Shown: positions 13,946 to 22,203, numbered from the stretch's first letter. The stretch is DNA of 22,990 nt from Methanosarcinales archaeon (GCA_023136155.1 JAGLRT010000040.1:1-22990); one strand, 5' to 3'. Program-made: numbers and translations. Notes: generated by a model not told the origin, from the sequence alone.

Positions 13946-15253
13946 TCATCTCAATGTACACCCAATACCTGTGAGCAGGTCATTGACAGCTCTAAGAATG
14001 TCACCGGCATCCAGGTCACCAAGGATGGTGACCCTGAAAGCTACACTTATACTATCACTGTTGAGCCCGTCATAAATGTTGATAATCTCCACTGATACCA
14101 TGCCATTCAACTGTGACACAAGGTCCCTGATAATATCCGGACTGGCACCGTGAGGTATGATTGCCGATACATCTCTGGAATTGTGCTTCAGGTTTTGTTT
14201 TTTCCATTCGACAAGTTCGTCCATATGCAGCAGGCGGATGTTCTCTATTTTAAGTTCGATCTCACTGCCACTGCATTCAATAACCACACTCAGTGGCGTC
14301 ACTTTCTTGACAATACCCACATGGATCACCCCTGAATACTGGTGCCTTAGTCCCCGCTCCGAACCGATGGAATGTATCAGTTCCTGGAACTCAGATATCT
14401 TGGTGTTTATGAGCTTGTCCGAGCGCCCCAGTGCAGCCTGAGTATCACCGAAATGTACTGCTGCATGCTTCATTGCATCTACAAAGTCCTGGACATCGCC
14501 ATTTTTCACCTGATCTGACATCTCCCTGCAGACTTTCATGTATGCTTCATGCACGACCTCGACCTCGGGATTCATCTGTATCATGGCATAGAGGTATGGA
14601 TTCTGGGCCAACATCCTACCTACGAAATCAACCATTATCTCATAAACCGGGCTCATGAAGCGCCGTGAGCGGGTTACATCAAAGTCAAGTTCTGCCATGG
14701 CGCACCCTATGGATATGTATGCAAAATAGGTAAGACCCTGCACCACAGCCATCATGCGGTCGTGTTCCAAGGCCGAAGTTACCTCGATATGTGCACCCCG
14801 GTCCTCGTACAATGAACGGATAACGGGCAGCCAGTGCTCACTTCGCCCATCCACAGGCACCAGTATGACTATCTGTCCCTGCAGGTCAGGGATGGTGGGG
14901 CCGAACATGGGATGTGTACCCAACACCTCTACGCCAGATGGGGCGTATTGCAACATAGCGTTTACAGGTATTGTCTTAATGGATGTGATGTCCATTAACA
15001 GGCTGCCAGCTTTCATTTTTGGTGCAATATCAGCAATCACCTGTTCGGTGAGGTCAATAGGAACCGATATCATGACCACGTCAGAAAGGGCTATCTCATT
15101 GTCCAGGTCATCGGCAAAAGGCACACCCAAAGATTCGGCAACATCATGCCTCGCATTTGCCCCCCAGACAGTCACATCCCAGCCATGCTTTTTATAGAAT
15201 TTAGTGAACCACTGGCCAGTATCGCCTGTACCGCCAATAATGAGTATCTTCAT
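13946..15253 (-). CDS. tyrA: Prephenate dehydrogenase with C-terminal regulatory domain
   Basis: A TyrA-type prephenate dehydrogenase, 435 residues, making 4-hydroxyphenylpyruvate for tyrosine. The nucleotide fold begins MKILIIGGTGDTGQWF (glycine-rich loop GGTGDTG). The family motif THPMFGP lies near 113-119, and an all-helical dimer domain follows (residues about 165-285). From about 300 onward there is an extra domain of about 130 residues: a beta-rich part (VIHVGIVKKVTPLSVVIECS) and an ACT-like part (VSVEIINIYDGLNSDSISVA), likely for feedback control. The start is the ATG at 15253, 11 bases after the aroE stop; an upstream TTG at 15277 would overlap aroE and adds non-homologous residues. 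Last gene of the aro operon. Confidence 0.9.
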   Translation of the reverse strand: MKILIIGGTGDTGQWFTKFYKKHGWDVTVWGANARHDVAESLGVPFADDLDNEIALSDVVMISVPIDLTEQVIADIAPKMKAGSLLMDITSIKTIPVNAMLQYAPSGVEVLGTHPMFGPTIPDLQGQIVILVPVDGRSEHWLPVIRSLYEDRGAHIEVTSALEHDRMMAVVQGLTYFAYISIGCAMAELDFDVTRSRRFMSPVYEIMVDFVGRMLAQNPYLYAMIQMNPEVEVVHEAYMKVCREMSDQVKNGDVQDFVDAMKHAAVHFGDTQAALGRSDKLINTKISEFQELIHSIGSERGLRHQYSGVIHVGIVKKVTPLSVVIECSGSEIELKIENIRLLHMDELVEWKKQNLKHNSRDVSAIIPHGASPDIIRDLVSQLNGMVSVEIINIYDGLNSDSISVAFRVTILGDLDAGDILRAVNDLLTGIGCTLR

Positions 15254-15263
15254 AGCAGTGAAT

Positions 15264-16091
15264 TTACTGTTTTCCAAGCACGTCCCGAACGGCCCGCTCC
15301 ATTATATCCACCGGAGGATCTGCACCAGTCCATATCCTAAAACTTTCAACGCCCTGAAGGACAAGCATTTTGATACCATCAACGGTTATAGCTCTGGCTT
15401 TATTTGCTTCCTTCAACAGTTTAGTCCAAAGCGGGTTGTACACAAGGTCAAATACCACCTGTCCTGCATGCAGCATATCTTCGGTGACAAGAGTCTGGTC
15501 TGTGTCGGGATGCATTCCTACAGAGGTTGTGTTGATAATGATATGGGACTGTTCCACCAGGCTGGTCAGGTCTTCCAGACCTGTACCTTCAGCCCTTCCA
15601 ACCGAACTTACATTTGTTGCCAGCTCCACCGCCCTCTCCGGTGTCCTGTTGGCGATGGTGACCCGGGCGCCTTTCGAAGCAAGCTGGTACGCCACAGCCC
15701 TGGCAGCTCCTCCTGCACCCAGTAGAAGTACCTCACTATGTGGTATTACAACTCCCGACGACTTCAGGGAATTCAATGCCCCTATCCCGTCAGTATTGTG
15801 ACCGATTATACTGTCTCCCCTGAATTCGATAGTGTTCACTGCACCGACAGCCTCTGCCAGAGGATCGGGCTCAACCAGTCTGAGGGCTTTTTCTTTCAGA
15901 GGTATGGTAAGGTTCAATCCACCGAAACCCATGGCTTTTGCACCATGGATAGCTTCTTTAAGATCATCTTTAGTGACCCTTAACTTTTGATACTCGCAGT
16001 CCATGCCCAGTGCTGCAAAGGCAGCATTATGCATGACCGGGGACAGGCTGTGCTCCACAGGGTCCCCGAATACTGCATATAATGTCTTCAT
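15264..16091 (-). CDS. aroE: Shikimate dehydrogenase
   Basis: A 275-residue shikimate dehydrogenase, reducing 3-dehydroshikimate to shikimate with NADPH. The substrate site shows SLSPVMHNAAF (about 15-25), NLTIPLKEKA with the catalytic lysine (about 59-68) and NTDGIGA; the nucleotide loop is LLLGAGGAARAVAYQL (about 123-138), followed by IANRTPERA. Full length. Its ATG overlaps the aroD stop as ATGA (16088-16091), with GGAG eight bases upstream, a sign of coupled translation. Confidence 0.96.
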   Translation of the reverse strand: MKTLYAVFGDPVEHSLSPVMHNAAFAALGMDCEYQKLRVTKDDLKEAIHGAKAMGFGGLNLTIPLKEKALRLVEPDPLAEAVGAVNTIEFRGDSIIGHNTDGIGALNSLKSSGVVIPHSEVLLLGAGGAARAVAYQLASKGARVTIANRTPERAVELATNVSSVGRAEGTGLEDLTSLVEQSHIIINTTSVGMHPDTDQTLVTEDMLHAGQVVFDLVYNPLWTKLLKEANKARAITVDGIKMLVLQGVESFRIWTGADPPVDIMERAVRDVLGKQ

Positions 16092-16786
16092 GATAGTAAC
16101 TCCAACATGTGTTTCAATTCATCTATCTTTAGCTGTCCCGGCGCCACTGCTTCATCCACAGCACCATAGGTCAGCACCGAACCATAGAGCGGCGCCACCA
16201 CCCTGGTATGTGCACCTAACTGCCCCATTGCAATAGTACATACAGGAAAAACGGCATGCTTCGTAACTTCCAGCAGGCGCAATATATCGTCAATACTGGC
16301 CGGTGTCACTGCCAGTTTGGAAATGTCTGCTCCGGCATCTCTTGCCTGTGCCATTGTTGACTGCATAACATCGGTGGAAGGCGTAGTTGTAAAATCATGG
16401 GACGAGATAATAATAGTCTTGCCGGCAGACTTTGCTGCATCTACTACTTTGCTGTGCAAAGGGGCTGAAAGTTCAACGTCCACTGCATCAGTGCCGTCAA
16501 TAGTTGAGATGAGCAGTTCAATCCTGTCGGCTTCACTGCCGTTCCACTGTCCACCTTCCCTGATACAGCGGTTGGTGGCAATTATAGGAAGACCGACCTG
16601 TTCCTTCAGGTCCTCCAGCAACGCTGCCGCCTCATCAATATCCCTGATACCCAAAAGGTCCAGCCTGACCTCAATTATGTTGGCACCCATGGACCTGGCC
16701 CGCTTTGCCATATCAAGGGCATCGCTGCCAACGGCAGCTACTATGCCCGGCTCCCTGCCAAGGTCAACCTGTCCTATCCGCACCAT
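16088..16786 (-). CDS. aroD: 3-dehydroquinate dehydratase, type I
   Basis: A 232-residue type I 3-dehydroquinate dehydratase that removes water from 3-dehydroquinate by a Schiff-base mechanism. Signature positions are EVRLDLLGI (about 40-48), the catalytic histidine in IISSHDFTTTP (about 125-135), the Schiff-base lysine in ISKLAVTP (about 155-162) and the C-terminal GSVLTYGAVDEAVAPGQL. The ATG at 16786 has no strong ribosome-binding sequence and follows aroB' by 14 bases, so it probably depends on coupling. Confidence 0.95.
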   Translation of the reverse strand: MVRIGQVDLGREPGIVAAVGSDALDMAKRARSMGANIIEVRLDLLGIRDIDEAAALLEDLKEQVGLPIIATNRCIREGGQWNGSEADRIELLISTIDGTDAVDVELSAPLHSKVVDAAKSAGKTIIISSHDFTTTPSTDVMQSTMAQARDAGADISKLAVTPASIDDILRLLEVTKHAVFPVCTIAMGQLGAHTRVVAPLYGSVLTYGAVDEAVAPGQLKIDELKHMLELLS

Positions 16787-16800
16787 GTCAATCTGCAGTA

Positions 16801-17946
16801 TTATTTCTCAATAATGGTCTCATCTACCTTCATGCCGAAATGCCTGGCAGTGTCTTCATAATATGCCAGCACTTCATCTCCTTCCTTGAGTACGGCGACA
16901 GATATGGGTTTACCGTCATTACCAACCAGTTTAATAGTTTCGGCATTCTGGAGTATGGTTTTGATGACTGCATCGCCTACTTTTGCTTCAACCAGTATCA
17001 TGGGTCGCTTTTCTATCTTAACACGTCCAACGATAGCAGGCCACTGTTCGCCTTCAGAATTCACGACAAGCACTTCATCACCGGCACTCAGTTCTGAGAG
17101 GTACTGGGTCTTTTCCCCTATCTTGACATAGGCATGGACTGCACCCGCATTTACCCGAAATGGCCTGGCTGCTACATAGGGGCTGTCCTCTGATTCCGAA
17201 TGCACCAGGAACAGGCCGTTAGATTGGCTGCCCACAAGCATACCCTCGCCCACTCTCATCAATGAGCAGGTATCCACACATACCCTGTCCCCCATACCTA
17301 CTTGCCTGACCTTGGTGATAGTGGCTGTGTTCAACTGTGTTTCTTCAATTCCAGTCTGCTCGACAGCCTTTACTGACCTCTTTATCTCTGACAGGTCATC
17401 AGTATCCAGCAGTACGCCCTCTGACCCGTGTTCCATGGTCTCAAGCGTGAGTCTGGTCTCTTCTGCATTCGTGACCCCTGCAATGATCTCTACGTCCATT
17501 TCCTGGAGACCGGCAATAAGGTTCTCAAGCGGGATGACTTTCCAGTCCGTTCCCACAATTATGATATAATCGCAAATCCTGCCTAACTCGGCAGCGAACT
17601 CTTCATACTGTTTATCCTGTATGACCACGTATCCGGCTGTTTTGATCCCTTTGTCCTTTAACTGGAGGGCCAGGTTGATATCCCTGCTACCTGAAAAATC
17701 ACTGGGAAGTGGATTTGTACCGTCACCTTCGCTGTGTTTGCCTACCACAAAGACGTCAGCATCGCTGCTGCCTTCCCTGACAAAGGCTGCCACTTTGATG
17801 TTGCCCAGTTCCCGCACCTTTGCAGTATCATCCTCGTTTACCAGAACGAAATCTGCCCCTGATTCAAGACCGGTGGTAATCCGGAGTTTACGCTCGTCCC
17901 AATCCCCGGCATCTGCTTTTATCCATAAACTCTTTTTCTTTTTCAC
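16801..17946 (-). CDS. aroB': 3-dehydroquinate synthase, archaeal type
   Basis: The 381-residue archaeal 3-dehydroquinate synthase (MJ1249/AroB' family). It turns 2-amino-3,7-dideoxy-D-threo-hept-6-ulosonate into 3-dehydroquinate with NAD, replacing the bacterial AroB. Family stretches include SLWIKADAGDWDERK at the N terminus, GVTNAEETRLTLETMEHGSEG in the middle, and the beta-rich C-terminal half with VGMGDRVCVDTCSLMRVGEG and FRVNAGAVHAYV. The start is a GTG (17946) overlapping the aroA' stop as GTGA, with GGAGG seven bases upstream. Confidence 0.95.
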   Translation of the reverse strand: MKKKKSLWIKADAGDWDERKLRITTGLESGADFVLVNEDDTAKVRELGNIKVAAFVREGSSDADVFVVGKHSEGDGTNPLPSDFSGSRDINLALQLKDKGIKTAGYVVIQDKQYEEFAAELGRICDYIIIVGTDWKVIPLENLIAGLQEMDVEIIAGVTNAEETRLTLETMEHGSEGVLLDTDDLSEIKRSVKAVEQTGIEETQLNTATITKVRQVGMGDRVCVDTCSLMRVGEGMLVGSQSNGLFLVHSESEDSPYVAARPFRVNAGAVHAYVKIGEKTQYLSELSAGDEVLVVNSEGEQWPAIVGRVKIEKRPMILVEAKVGDAVIKTILQNAETIKLVGNDGKPISVAVLKEGDEVLAYYEDTARHFGMKVDETIIEK

Positions 17947-18740
17947 TTCAGTTCCTCCAGGGCTTCCTCTACACTGGAATTGTTATGTACAATCTTAGTT
18001 ATGGCCCTGGTCATCTTTGTTGGGTCGGGATGTTGAAATACATTTCTACCTATAGCTACGCCACGACCGCCTGCATCAATGCAGCCACGTATCATTTCCA
18101 GGAATTCCGCGTCGGTCTCGGTCTTTGGACCGCCTGCCATGACCACGGGCACGGGACATCCCAGTACTACATCCTTGAAGGTGTCAGGGTCGCCGGTATA
18201 GTTGGTCTTTATGACATCTGCACCCAGCTCGGCACCGGCCCTGGCTGCGTGTGCTACAAGTTCGGCGTCATTTGAGTTGGATATGTTCTTGCCCCTCGGG
18301 TACATCATTGCCAGCAAGGGCATACCCCAGAAGTCGCATGTTTCGGATACCATGCCCAGTTGTTCTAACTGGTCACTTTCTGTTTCACTGCCGATATTGA
18401 TATGTATGCTGACTGCATCGGCACCCAGCTTGATAGCCTCTTCCACTGAACATACGAGGACCTTGTCATTGGGGTCAGGAGCCATTGCTGTTGATGCGCT
18501 TATGTGTATGATAAGCCCTACATCGGTGCCGTATCCTCTGTGCCCGTGTTTTGACATGCCTTTCTGGAGCAGGACCGCATTGGCCCCGCCATCAGCTACT
18601 TTGTTGACCATCTTTGGCAGGTCTACCAATCCGGTGATCGGGCCAACTGATATACCGTGGTCCATCGGGATGATTACCATGTTCCTGCTCTGTCTGTCCA
18701 TTATTCGTTCTATGCGTATGCTTTTTCCAATTTCTGACAT
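17943..18740 (-). CDS. aroA': ADH synthase (archaeal shikimate entry enzyme)
   Basis: 2-amino-3,7-dideoxy-D-threo-hept-6-ulosonate synthase, 265 residues, a class I aldolase (MJ0400/AroA' family, related to archaeal fructose-bisphosphate aldolase). It joins a 6-deoxy-5-ketofructose phosphate donor to aspartate semialdehyde, the archaeal entry to the shikimate pathway. Visible are VIIPMDHGISVGP (about 22-34), VLLQKGMSKHGHRGYG, the Schiff-base lysine in DVIKTNYTGD (about 174-183) and the phosphate-binding VVMAGGPKT and GVAIGRNVFQH. First gene of the operon; AAGGTGA lies shortly before the ATG. Confidence 0.95.
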   Translation of the reverse strand: MSEIGKSIRIERIMDRQSRNMVIIPMDHGISVGPITGLVDLPKMVNKVADGGANAVLLQKGMSKHGHRGYGTDVGLIIHISASTAMAPDPNDKVLVCSVEEAIKLGADAVSIHINIGSETESDQLEQLGMVSETCDFWGMPLLAMMYPRGKNISNSNDAELVAHAARAGAELGADVIKTNYTGDPDTFKDVVLGCPVPVVMAGGPKTETDAEFLEMIRGCIDAGGRGVAIGRNVFQHPDPTKMTRAITKIVHNNSSVEEALEELK

Positions 18741-18764
18741 GTGTTCACCTTATCGTGTTAGTGT

Positions 18765-18800
18765 GTGACATACTGTCACGGCTGGGTGGTATATATATAT
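18765..18800 (-). promoter_or_regulatory. aro operon promoter and candidate operator
   Basis: A TATA box (CATATATATATACC on the minus strand, 18801-18788) is followed by a perfect inverted repeat GTGACA-TAC-TGTCAC at 18765-18779. This lies where transcription should begin, about 25 bases past the TATA centre and 25-40 bases before the aroA' ATG. A repressor bound there would shut the operon. The regulator is unknown. Confidence 0.6.
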
Positions 18801-18957
18801 GCCGATTTGGTGGTGGGGGGTGGGAGAGTCCGGATGTTTGGCTTAGGGGTTATTTTTCGGGCGGTGCAAAGGGCGCCAGGACCGCAAAGATTGGGATTTG
18901 ATTTTCCTGAAGTTGGTGATTAAGGAATTTTGATAGAAATTATATTTTCATAACACT
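18801..18957. other. Intergenic stretch with G-rich run and GC-rich hairpin
   Basis: GGTGGTGGGGGGTGGG (18809-18824) is a G-rich run directly upstream of the aro TATA box. GCGGT/ACCGC (18861-18865 and 18881-18885) encloses a second possible pairing of GGTGC with GCGCC (18863-18867 and 18873-18877), a compact GC-rich hairpin in otherwise AT-rich DNA. The rest is AT-rich and leads into the insertion sequence. No gene is seen. Confidence 0.35.
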
Positions 18958-18999
18958 CTTGACTTTAATACTTATATTGCACCAGCATCCACAATATCT

Positions 19000-19413
19000 A
19001 TGTCAGGGAAGTTAAGGCACGACAGGCACACGGTATCGTTGCTTACAGACCATCTTGTGTTCAGTCCGAAATATAGGGGCAAAGTGCTGGTGGGCGATGT
19101 GGGCATGGTGGCAGAGGCTATTATCAGGAAGACTTGTGTCGAGTTGGATATTGAGGTCATTGACATGGCAGCAAACCCTGATCATGTGCATATATTTGTC
19201 AAATATCCGCCAAAATATTCCGTAAGTTATATATCAAAGATGATCAAAGGTAGAAGTAGCAGGGTGCTCAGGAAGGAGTTTCCCCATTTAGTAGAATGGT
19301 GTGGGAAACATCTATGGGCTCCAAGTTGTTACCATGGCTCTGTGGGTAATGGCTGGGACGTGGTTGAGAAATATATCTCAGCACACAATACATATGAGCA
19401 TAACAGGAGATAA
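19000..19413 (+). CDS. tnpA: IS200/IS605 family Y1 transposase
   Basis: A 137-residue HUH-type single-strand transposase of full family length. The HUH metal motif is HVHIF (H62, H64) within ANPDHVHIFVKYPP, and the catalytic tyrosine is Y125 in GWDVVEKYISAHN. The N-terminal TDHLVFSPKYR and the SYISKMIKGRSS helix are also typical. It excises and inserts a single-stranded circular form by tyrosine chemistry, without target duplication. All active residues are present, so the enzyme may be functional. It lies between the divergent aro operon and the Psp genes. Confidence 0.95.
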   Translation: MSGKLRHDRHTVSLLTDHLVFSPKYRGKVLVGDVGMVAEAIIRKTCVELDIEVIDMAANPDHVHIFVKYPPKYSVSYISKMIKGRSSRVLRKEFPHLVEWCGKHLWAPSCYHGSVGNGWDVVEKYISAHNTYEHNRR

Positions 19414-19427
19414 TCCTGAAAAAACGC

Positions 19428-19463
19428 TATATACAGGCCTTGGACATTTGTCCGGGGTATACC
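19428..19463 (+). repeat. Right-end hairpin of the insertion sequence
   Basis: GGACA-TT-TGTCC (19442-19453) extends outward through CCTT/GGGG with two G-T pairs and then TATA/TATA arms. It lies 14 bases after the transposase stop, where IS200/IS605 elements carry the right-end hairpin bound by TnpA. It could equally act as the tnpA terminator. Confidence 0.55.
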
Positions 19464-19658
19464 GGTGACAGAGGTAAAGCCATGATTTTTAAAGTCAAGA
19501 CACATTAAGATACTAAATCATATAATGTAGGACACTGCCTATTATTTATATTGTTTTACAATCAATGGTATAAATTGGGCATTACAAAATTAAATGGAAA
19601 AGTAATTCAAATACTGGAAATATATAAGGAATATTATCAAAAACAAGGAGTTAATAAA

Positions 19659-20357
19659 ATGGGATTATTGAATAGAATGGGAACTGTAGTTAAAGCAAAA
19701 ATGAATAAAGTGATGGATAAGATGGAAGACCCAAGGGAAACCCTGGATTACTCTTACCAAAAACAGCTTGAATTGTTGCAGAATGTCAAGCGAGGTGTAG
19801 CCGAAGTAACCACTTCAAAAAAACGGCTTGAACTGCAAAAATCCAAACTGAATCTAAATATTGATAAACTGAACAGCCAGGCCCGGGATGCCGTCAAAGC
19901 CGGTAGGGAAGACCTGGGTCGCCTTGCACTGGAAAGGAAAGGGGGTCTGATGTCACAGATTCAGTCCCTTGAACAGCAGATAGCTGATCTGAACAGGGAA
20001 CAGGAAAAGCTCCAGGCTACTGAAAAAAGACTCTCTGCCAAGGTAGAATCCTTCAGGACAAAGAAAGAAACCATCAAAGCCCAGTACTCTGCAGCAGAAG
20101 CCCAGGTCAAGATTACAGAATCGGTAACAGGGATAAGTGAAGAGATGGCAGATGTGGGCCTGGCTGTACAGCGGGCAGAGGAGAAGACAGAGAACATGAA
20201 AGCACGCTCGTCTGCACTGGATGAATTGCTGGAACAGGGTACGCTTGAAGATTTTACCGGCGGAGAAGATGATATTGAGAGGGAACTTGCAAAGATAAGT
20301 GCAACCAGTAATATTGAATCCGAACTTGCGTCCCTGAAAGATGAGGTTGAAAAATGA
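19659..20357 (+). CDS. pspA: PspA/IM30 family membrane-stress protein
   Basis: A 232-residue PspA/IM30 (ESCRT-III-like) protein that binds and steadies the inner face of the membrane under stress. The amphipathic N-terminal helix and family opening are MGLLNRMGTVVKAKMNKVMD, then MEDPRETLDYSYQKQLELLQ. A long coiled coil follows to about residue 185, with repeated Leu/Gln/Lys heptads, then an acidic C-terminal tail. The frame is open from 19551, but the ATG at 19659 has GGAG eight bases upstream and starts at the conserved residues; the 36 upstream codons are judged non-coding. pspAA overlaps its end as ATGA. Confidence 0.92.
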   Translation: MGLLNRMGTVVKAKMNKVMDKMEDPRETLDYSYQKQLELLQNVKRGVAEVTTSKKRLELQKSKLNLNIDKLNSQARDAVKAGREDLGRLALERKGGLMSQIQSLEQQIADLNREQEKLQATEKRLSAKVESFRTKKETIKAQYSAAEAQVKITESVTGISEEMADVGLAVQRAEEKTENMKARSSALDELLEQGTLEDFTGGEDDIERELAKISATSNIESELASLKDEVEK

Positions 20358-20632
20358 TTATCAGGATAATGGGTGAAGGACAGTTCAAGGTAGCCAGCAG
20401 TTTGCTGGACGAACTGAATGTAATTGACAACAAGATAGTGGATTACGTTGCAAAAGAAAATGAAACCGACTTCAAGAAGGAGCTAAGTAATCTAATTATT
20501 GCAATAAAAGAAAATGGGACGCCCATAGATGATGCAGATATTATGGAATCCGACATCATTGTACCACCTGAAGACCTGACACTGAAAGAAGCTGCCGGGA
20601 TTTTCAGCGGGGAAGGGCTTATCGAAGATTAA
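20354..20632 (+). CDS. pspAA: PspA-associated protein PspAA
   Basis: A 92-residue soluble protein matching the PspAA family found next to pspA in archaea and some bacteria. It opens MIIRIMGEGQFKVASSLLDE, continues with a helical middle (FKKELSNLIIAIKENG) and ends in SDIIVPPEDLTLKEAAGIFS. The family's role is thought to be partnership with PspA; its mechanism is not known to me. It overlaps pspA by four bases (ATGA), so the pair is translated together. Its stop is nine bases from the end of the converging pspAB. Confidence 0.85.
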   Translation: MIIRIMGEGQFKVASSLLDELNVIDNKIVDYVAKENETDFKKELSNLIIAIKENGTPIDDADIMESDIIVPPEDLTLKEAAGIFSGEGLIED

Positions 20633-20641
20633 TAGGTTTAA

Positions 20642-21205
20642 TTATATGGGTATCCCCCAGAGGGGGTACCATTTTTCCACATTTTTTTCTATAGGAAGTT
20701 CGCTATCCATCACTGACCTGAGCCTGAATTCCAAATTGTTATCCCTTTGGTGGCTTTTTTTAGGGGCGAATGGATAATAAGCCCCCTGCTTGTAATTGTA
20801 TATCCAGTAGACCTTGTCCTCACCCTGGAACCTATAGATTGCACATAAAAGTTGTTCACTGAACCCATGCTCGATAAGGGTCTGGGAAATGAGATGGATG
20901 TTGGTTACCAAATCTTCGAAATCCGGGTCTTTGAGTATTACCCATAAATAGTTGAATTCATCCTTTTGCACTTTGTATTCTGTACCGGTCTCCTTACAGC
21001 TATATTGAAGCAACTCTTCAATTTCCAAACGTGCCGCCGCATACCGGGAAGATTCCATGGATTTAAAACAAATACCGGCTGACCCGACGGGTTTTAGTCC
21101 CAAGTTAACATCGAGAGTAATGCTGGCAGTAGAAATCGCAAAAAGCTTATCTACCTTGGCTTTTGGAAGTTTACTCTTCCCCAATATAGCATCTAGTAAT
21201 CCCAT
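20642..21205 (-). CDS. pspAB: PspA-associated protein PspAB
   Basis: A 187-residue soluble protein matching the PspAB family (MGLLDAILGKSKLPKAKVDK at the N terminus; VYWIYNYKQGAYYPFAP near residue 140; WYPLWGIPI at the C terminus). The family is known mainly from neighbourhoods with pspA and htpX. Its biochemical role is not established to my knowledge. The ATG shares a base with the htpX stop (TAATG at 21207-21203), so it is translated from the htpX message. There are no membrane segments. Confidence 0.85.
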   Translation of the reverse strand: MGLLDAILGKSKLPKAKVDKLFAISTASITLDVNLGLKPVGSAGICFKSMESSRYAAARLEIEELLQYSCKETGTEYKVQKDEFNYLWVILKDPDFEDLVTNIHLISQTLIEHGFSEQLLCAIYRFQGEDKVYWIYNYKQGAYYPFAPKKSHQRDNNLEFRLRSVMDSELPIEKNVEKWYPLWGIPI

Positions 21206-22083
21206 TACAATTCCAACTCTGTTTCTAATTTTTCGAGTGCTGCAATACGTTTCTCAACTGACGGATGGGTTGAGAACAGTTTCATGACTGATGAACCGGA
21301 CAATGCAGGGATAATGAAGAAAGCATTCATACCTTCCACTTTTCTCAGGTCGTCAGTTGGTATCCTGGGCATAACTCCGCTTATCTTCATAAGTGCAGAG
21401 GCCAGATTTGATGGTGCACCTGTGATCAGGGCCGCCCCTCTGTCTGCCGAGAATTCACGGTATCTGGAAAGGGTCCTGATAAGCATGAGACTTATAACCC
21501 AGACCACTATAGATGCCAGCCACACCGCCATAATGCCGCCCGACCCCCGATCTCTGTTCCCCCCGCCAAAGTACAACAGATATCGTACAAGGAAAAAAGC
21601 CACTGTTGAAAGGAAACTGGCAATGGTCATTACCATGACATCCCGGTTCTTCACATGACTAAGTTCATGAGCGATAACGGCTTCAAGTTCAGCAGGTTTC
21701 AATGTTTTCATGATACCGGTGGTAACAGCTACCACGGCTTTTTTCGGACTCCGGCCTGTAGCAAAAGCATTGGGTATCGGGCTGTTGACCACAGCAACTT
21801 TTGGTTTTGGCAGGTCTGCCATAACACAGAGCCGTGTAACCATTTCATGAAGTTTTGGTTCCTCACTTTCAGATACTACCTTAGCCCCCATACTCATAAG
21901 GACCAGTTTATCTGACATAAAATACTGTATGAACATGAATCCTCCAATAAAGAGGATCATGACATTCATGCCCGCACCCTGGAATGATAAAAATGCCAGG
22001 AATAATAGATACACTGCTGCAAGCAGGAACATGGTGAATACCATCCTGCCCTGCAGACCCCAGTCTGTGTTCCATTTTCTCAT
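21205..22083 (-). CDS. htpX: HtpX-type membrane metalloprotease
   Basis: A 292-residue M48-family zinc protease of the membrane, which degrades damaged membrane proteins. Two N-terminal membrane helices (about 15-34 and 39-55) lead to the catalytic domain. NSPIPNAFATG (about 100-110) is the substrate strand, AVIAHELSHVKNRD (136-148) holds the zinc histidines H139 and H143 with catalytic E140, and E210 in REFSADRGAAL is the third zinc ligand. Two more helices lie at about 150-170 and 184-204. Full length. GAGGTG precedes the ATG. Grouping with PspAB and the converging pspA operon points to a joint envelope-stress response. Confidence 0.95.
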   Translation of the reverse strand: MRKWNTDWGLQGRMVFTMFLLAAVYLLFLAFLSFQGAGMNVMILFIGGFMFIQYFMSDKLVLMSMGAKVVSESEEPKLHEMVTRLCVMADLPKPKVAVVNSPIPNAFATGRSPKKAVVAVTTGIMKTLKPAELEAVIAHELSHVKNRDVMVMTIASFLSTVAFFLVRYLLYFGGGNRDRGSGGIMAVWLASIVVWVISLMLIRTLSRYREFSADRGAALITGAPSNLASALMKISGVMPRIPTDDLRKVEGMNAFFIIPALSGSSVMKLFSTHPSVEKRIAALEKLETELEL

Positions 22084-22203
22084 AGGTTTATTGACACCTC
22101 TTGATTAAAAATACCACGAATTCGTTTGTATTGTTTCTTTGCCATTTAAGTTGTATGTGGTTAATGTTATTAAATTGTATTAGCAAAATTCAGCTTGATA
22201 ATA

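Larger units (their letters stand above)
18958..19499 (+). mobile_element. IS200-type insertion sequence
   Basis: A compact element of about 540 bases around a Y1 transposase gene. The outer limits are set by a perfect match between CTTGACTTTAA (18958-18968) and its reverse complement TTAAAGTCAAG (19489-19499). IS200/IS605 elements have sub-terminal hairpins instead of ordinary terminal repeats. Here ATATTG/CAATAT (18974-18979 and 18992-18997) lies near the left end and a longer hairpin (19428-19463) near the right. The TTGAC left edge and TCAA right edge resemble the cleavage sites known for the family. No tnpB guide-RNA nuclease is present. Exact ends are tentative. Confidence 0.6.

Noticed and set aside
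15254..15277. TTG start of tyrA at 15277
   Set aside because: It would overlap aroE and add eight residues before the conserved MKILIIGGTG start.
19551..19658. 36-residue N-terminal extension of PspA
   Set aside because: It precedes a strong ribosome-binding sequence and the conserved family start at 19659, and has AT-rich non-coding composition.
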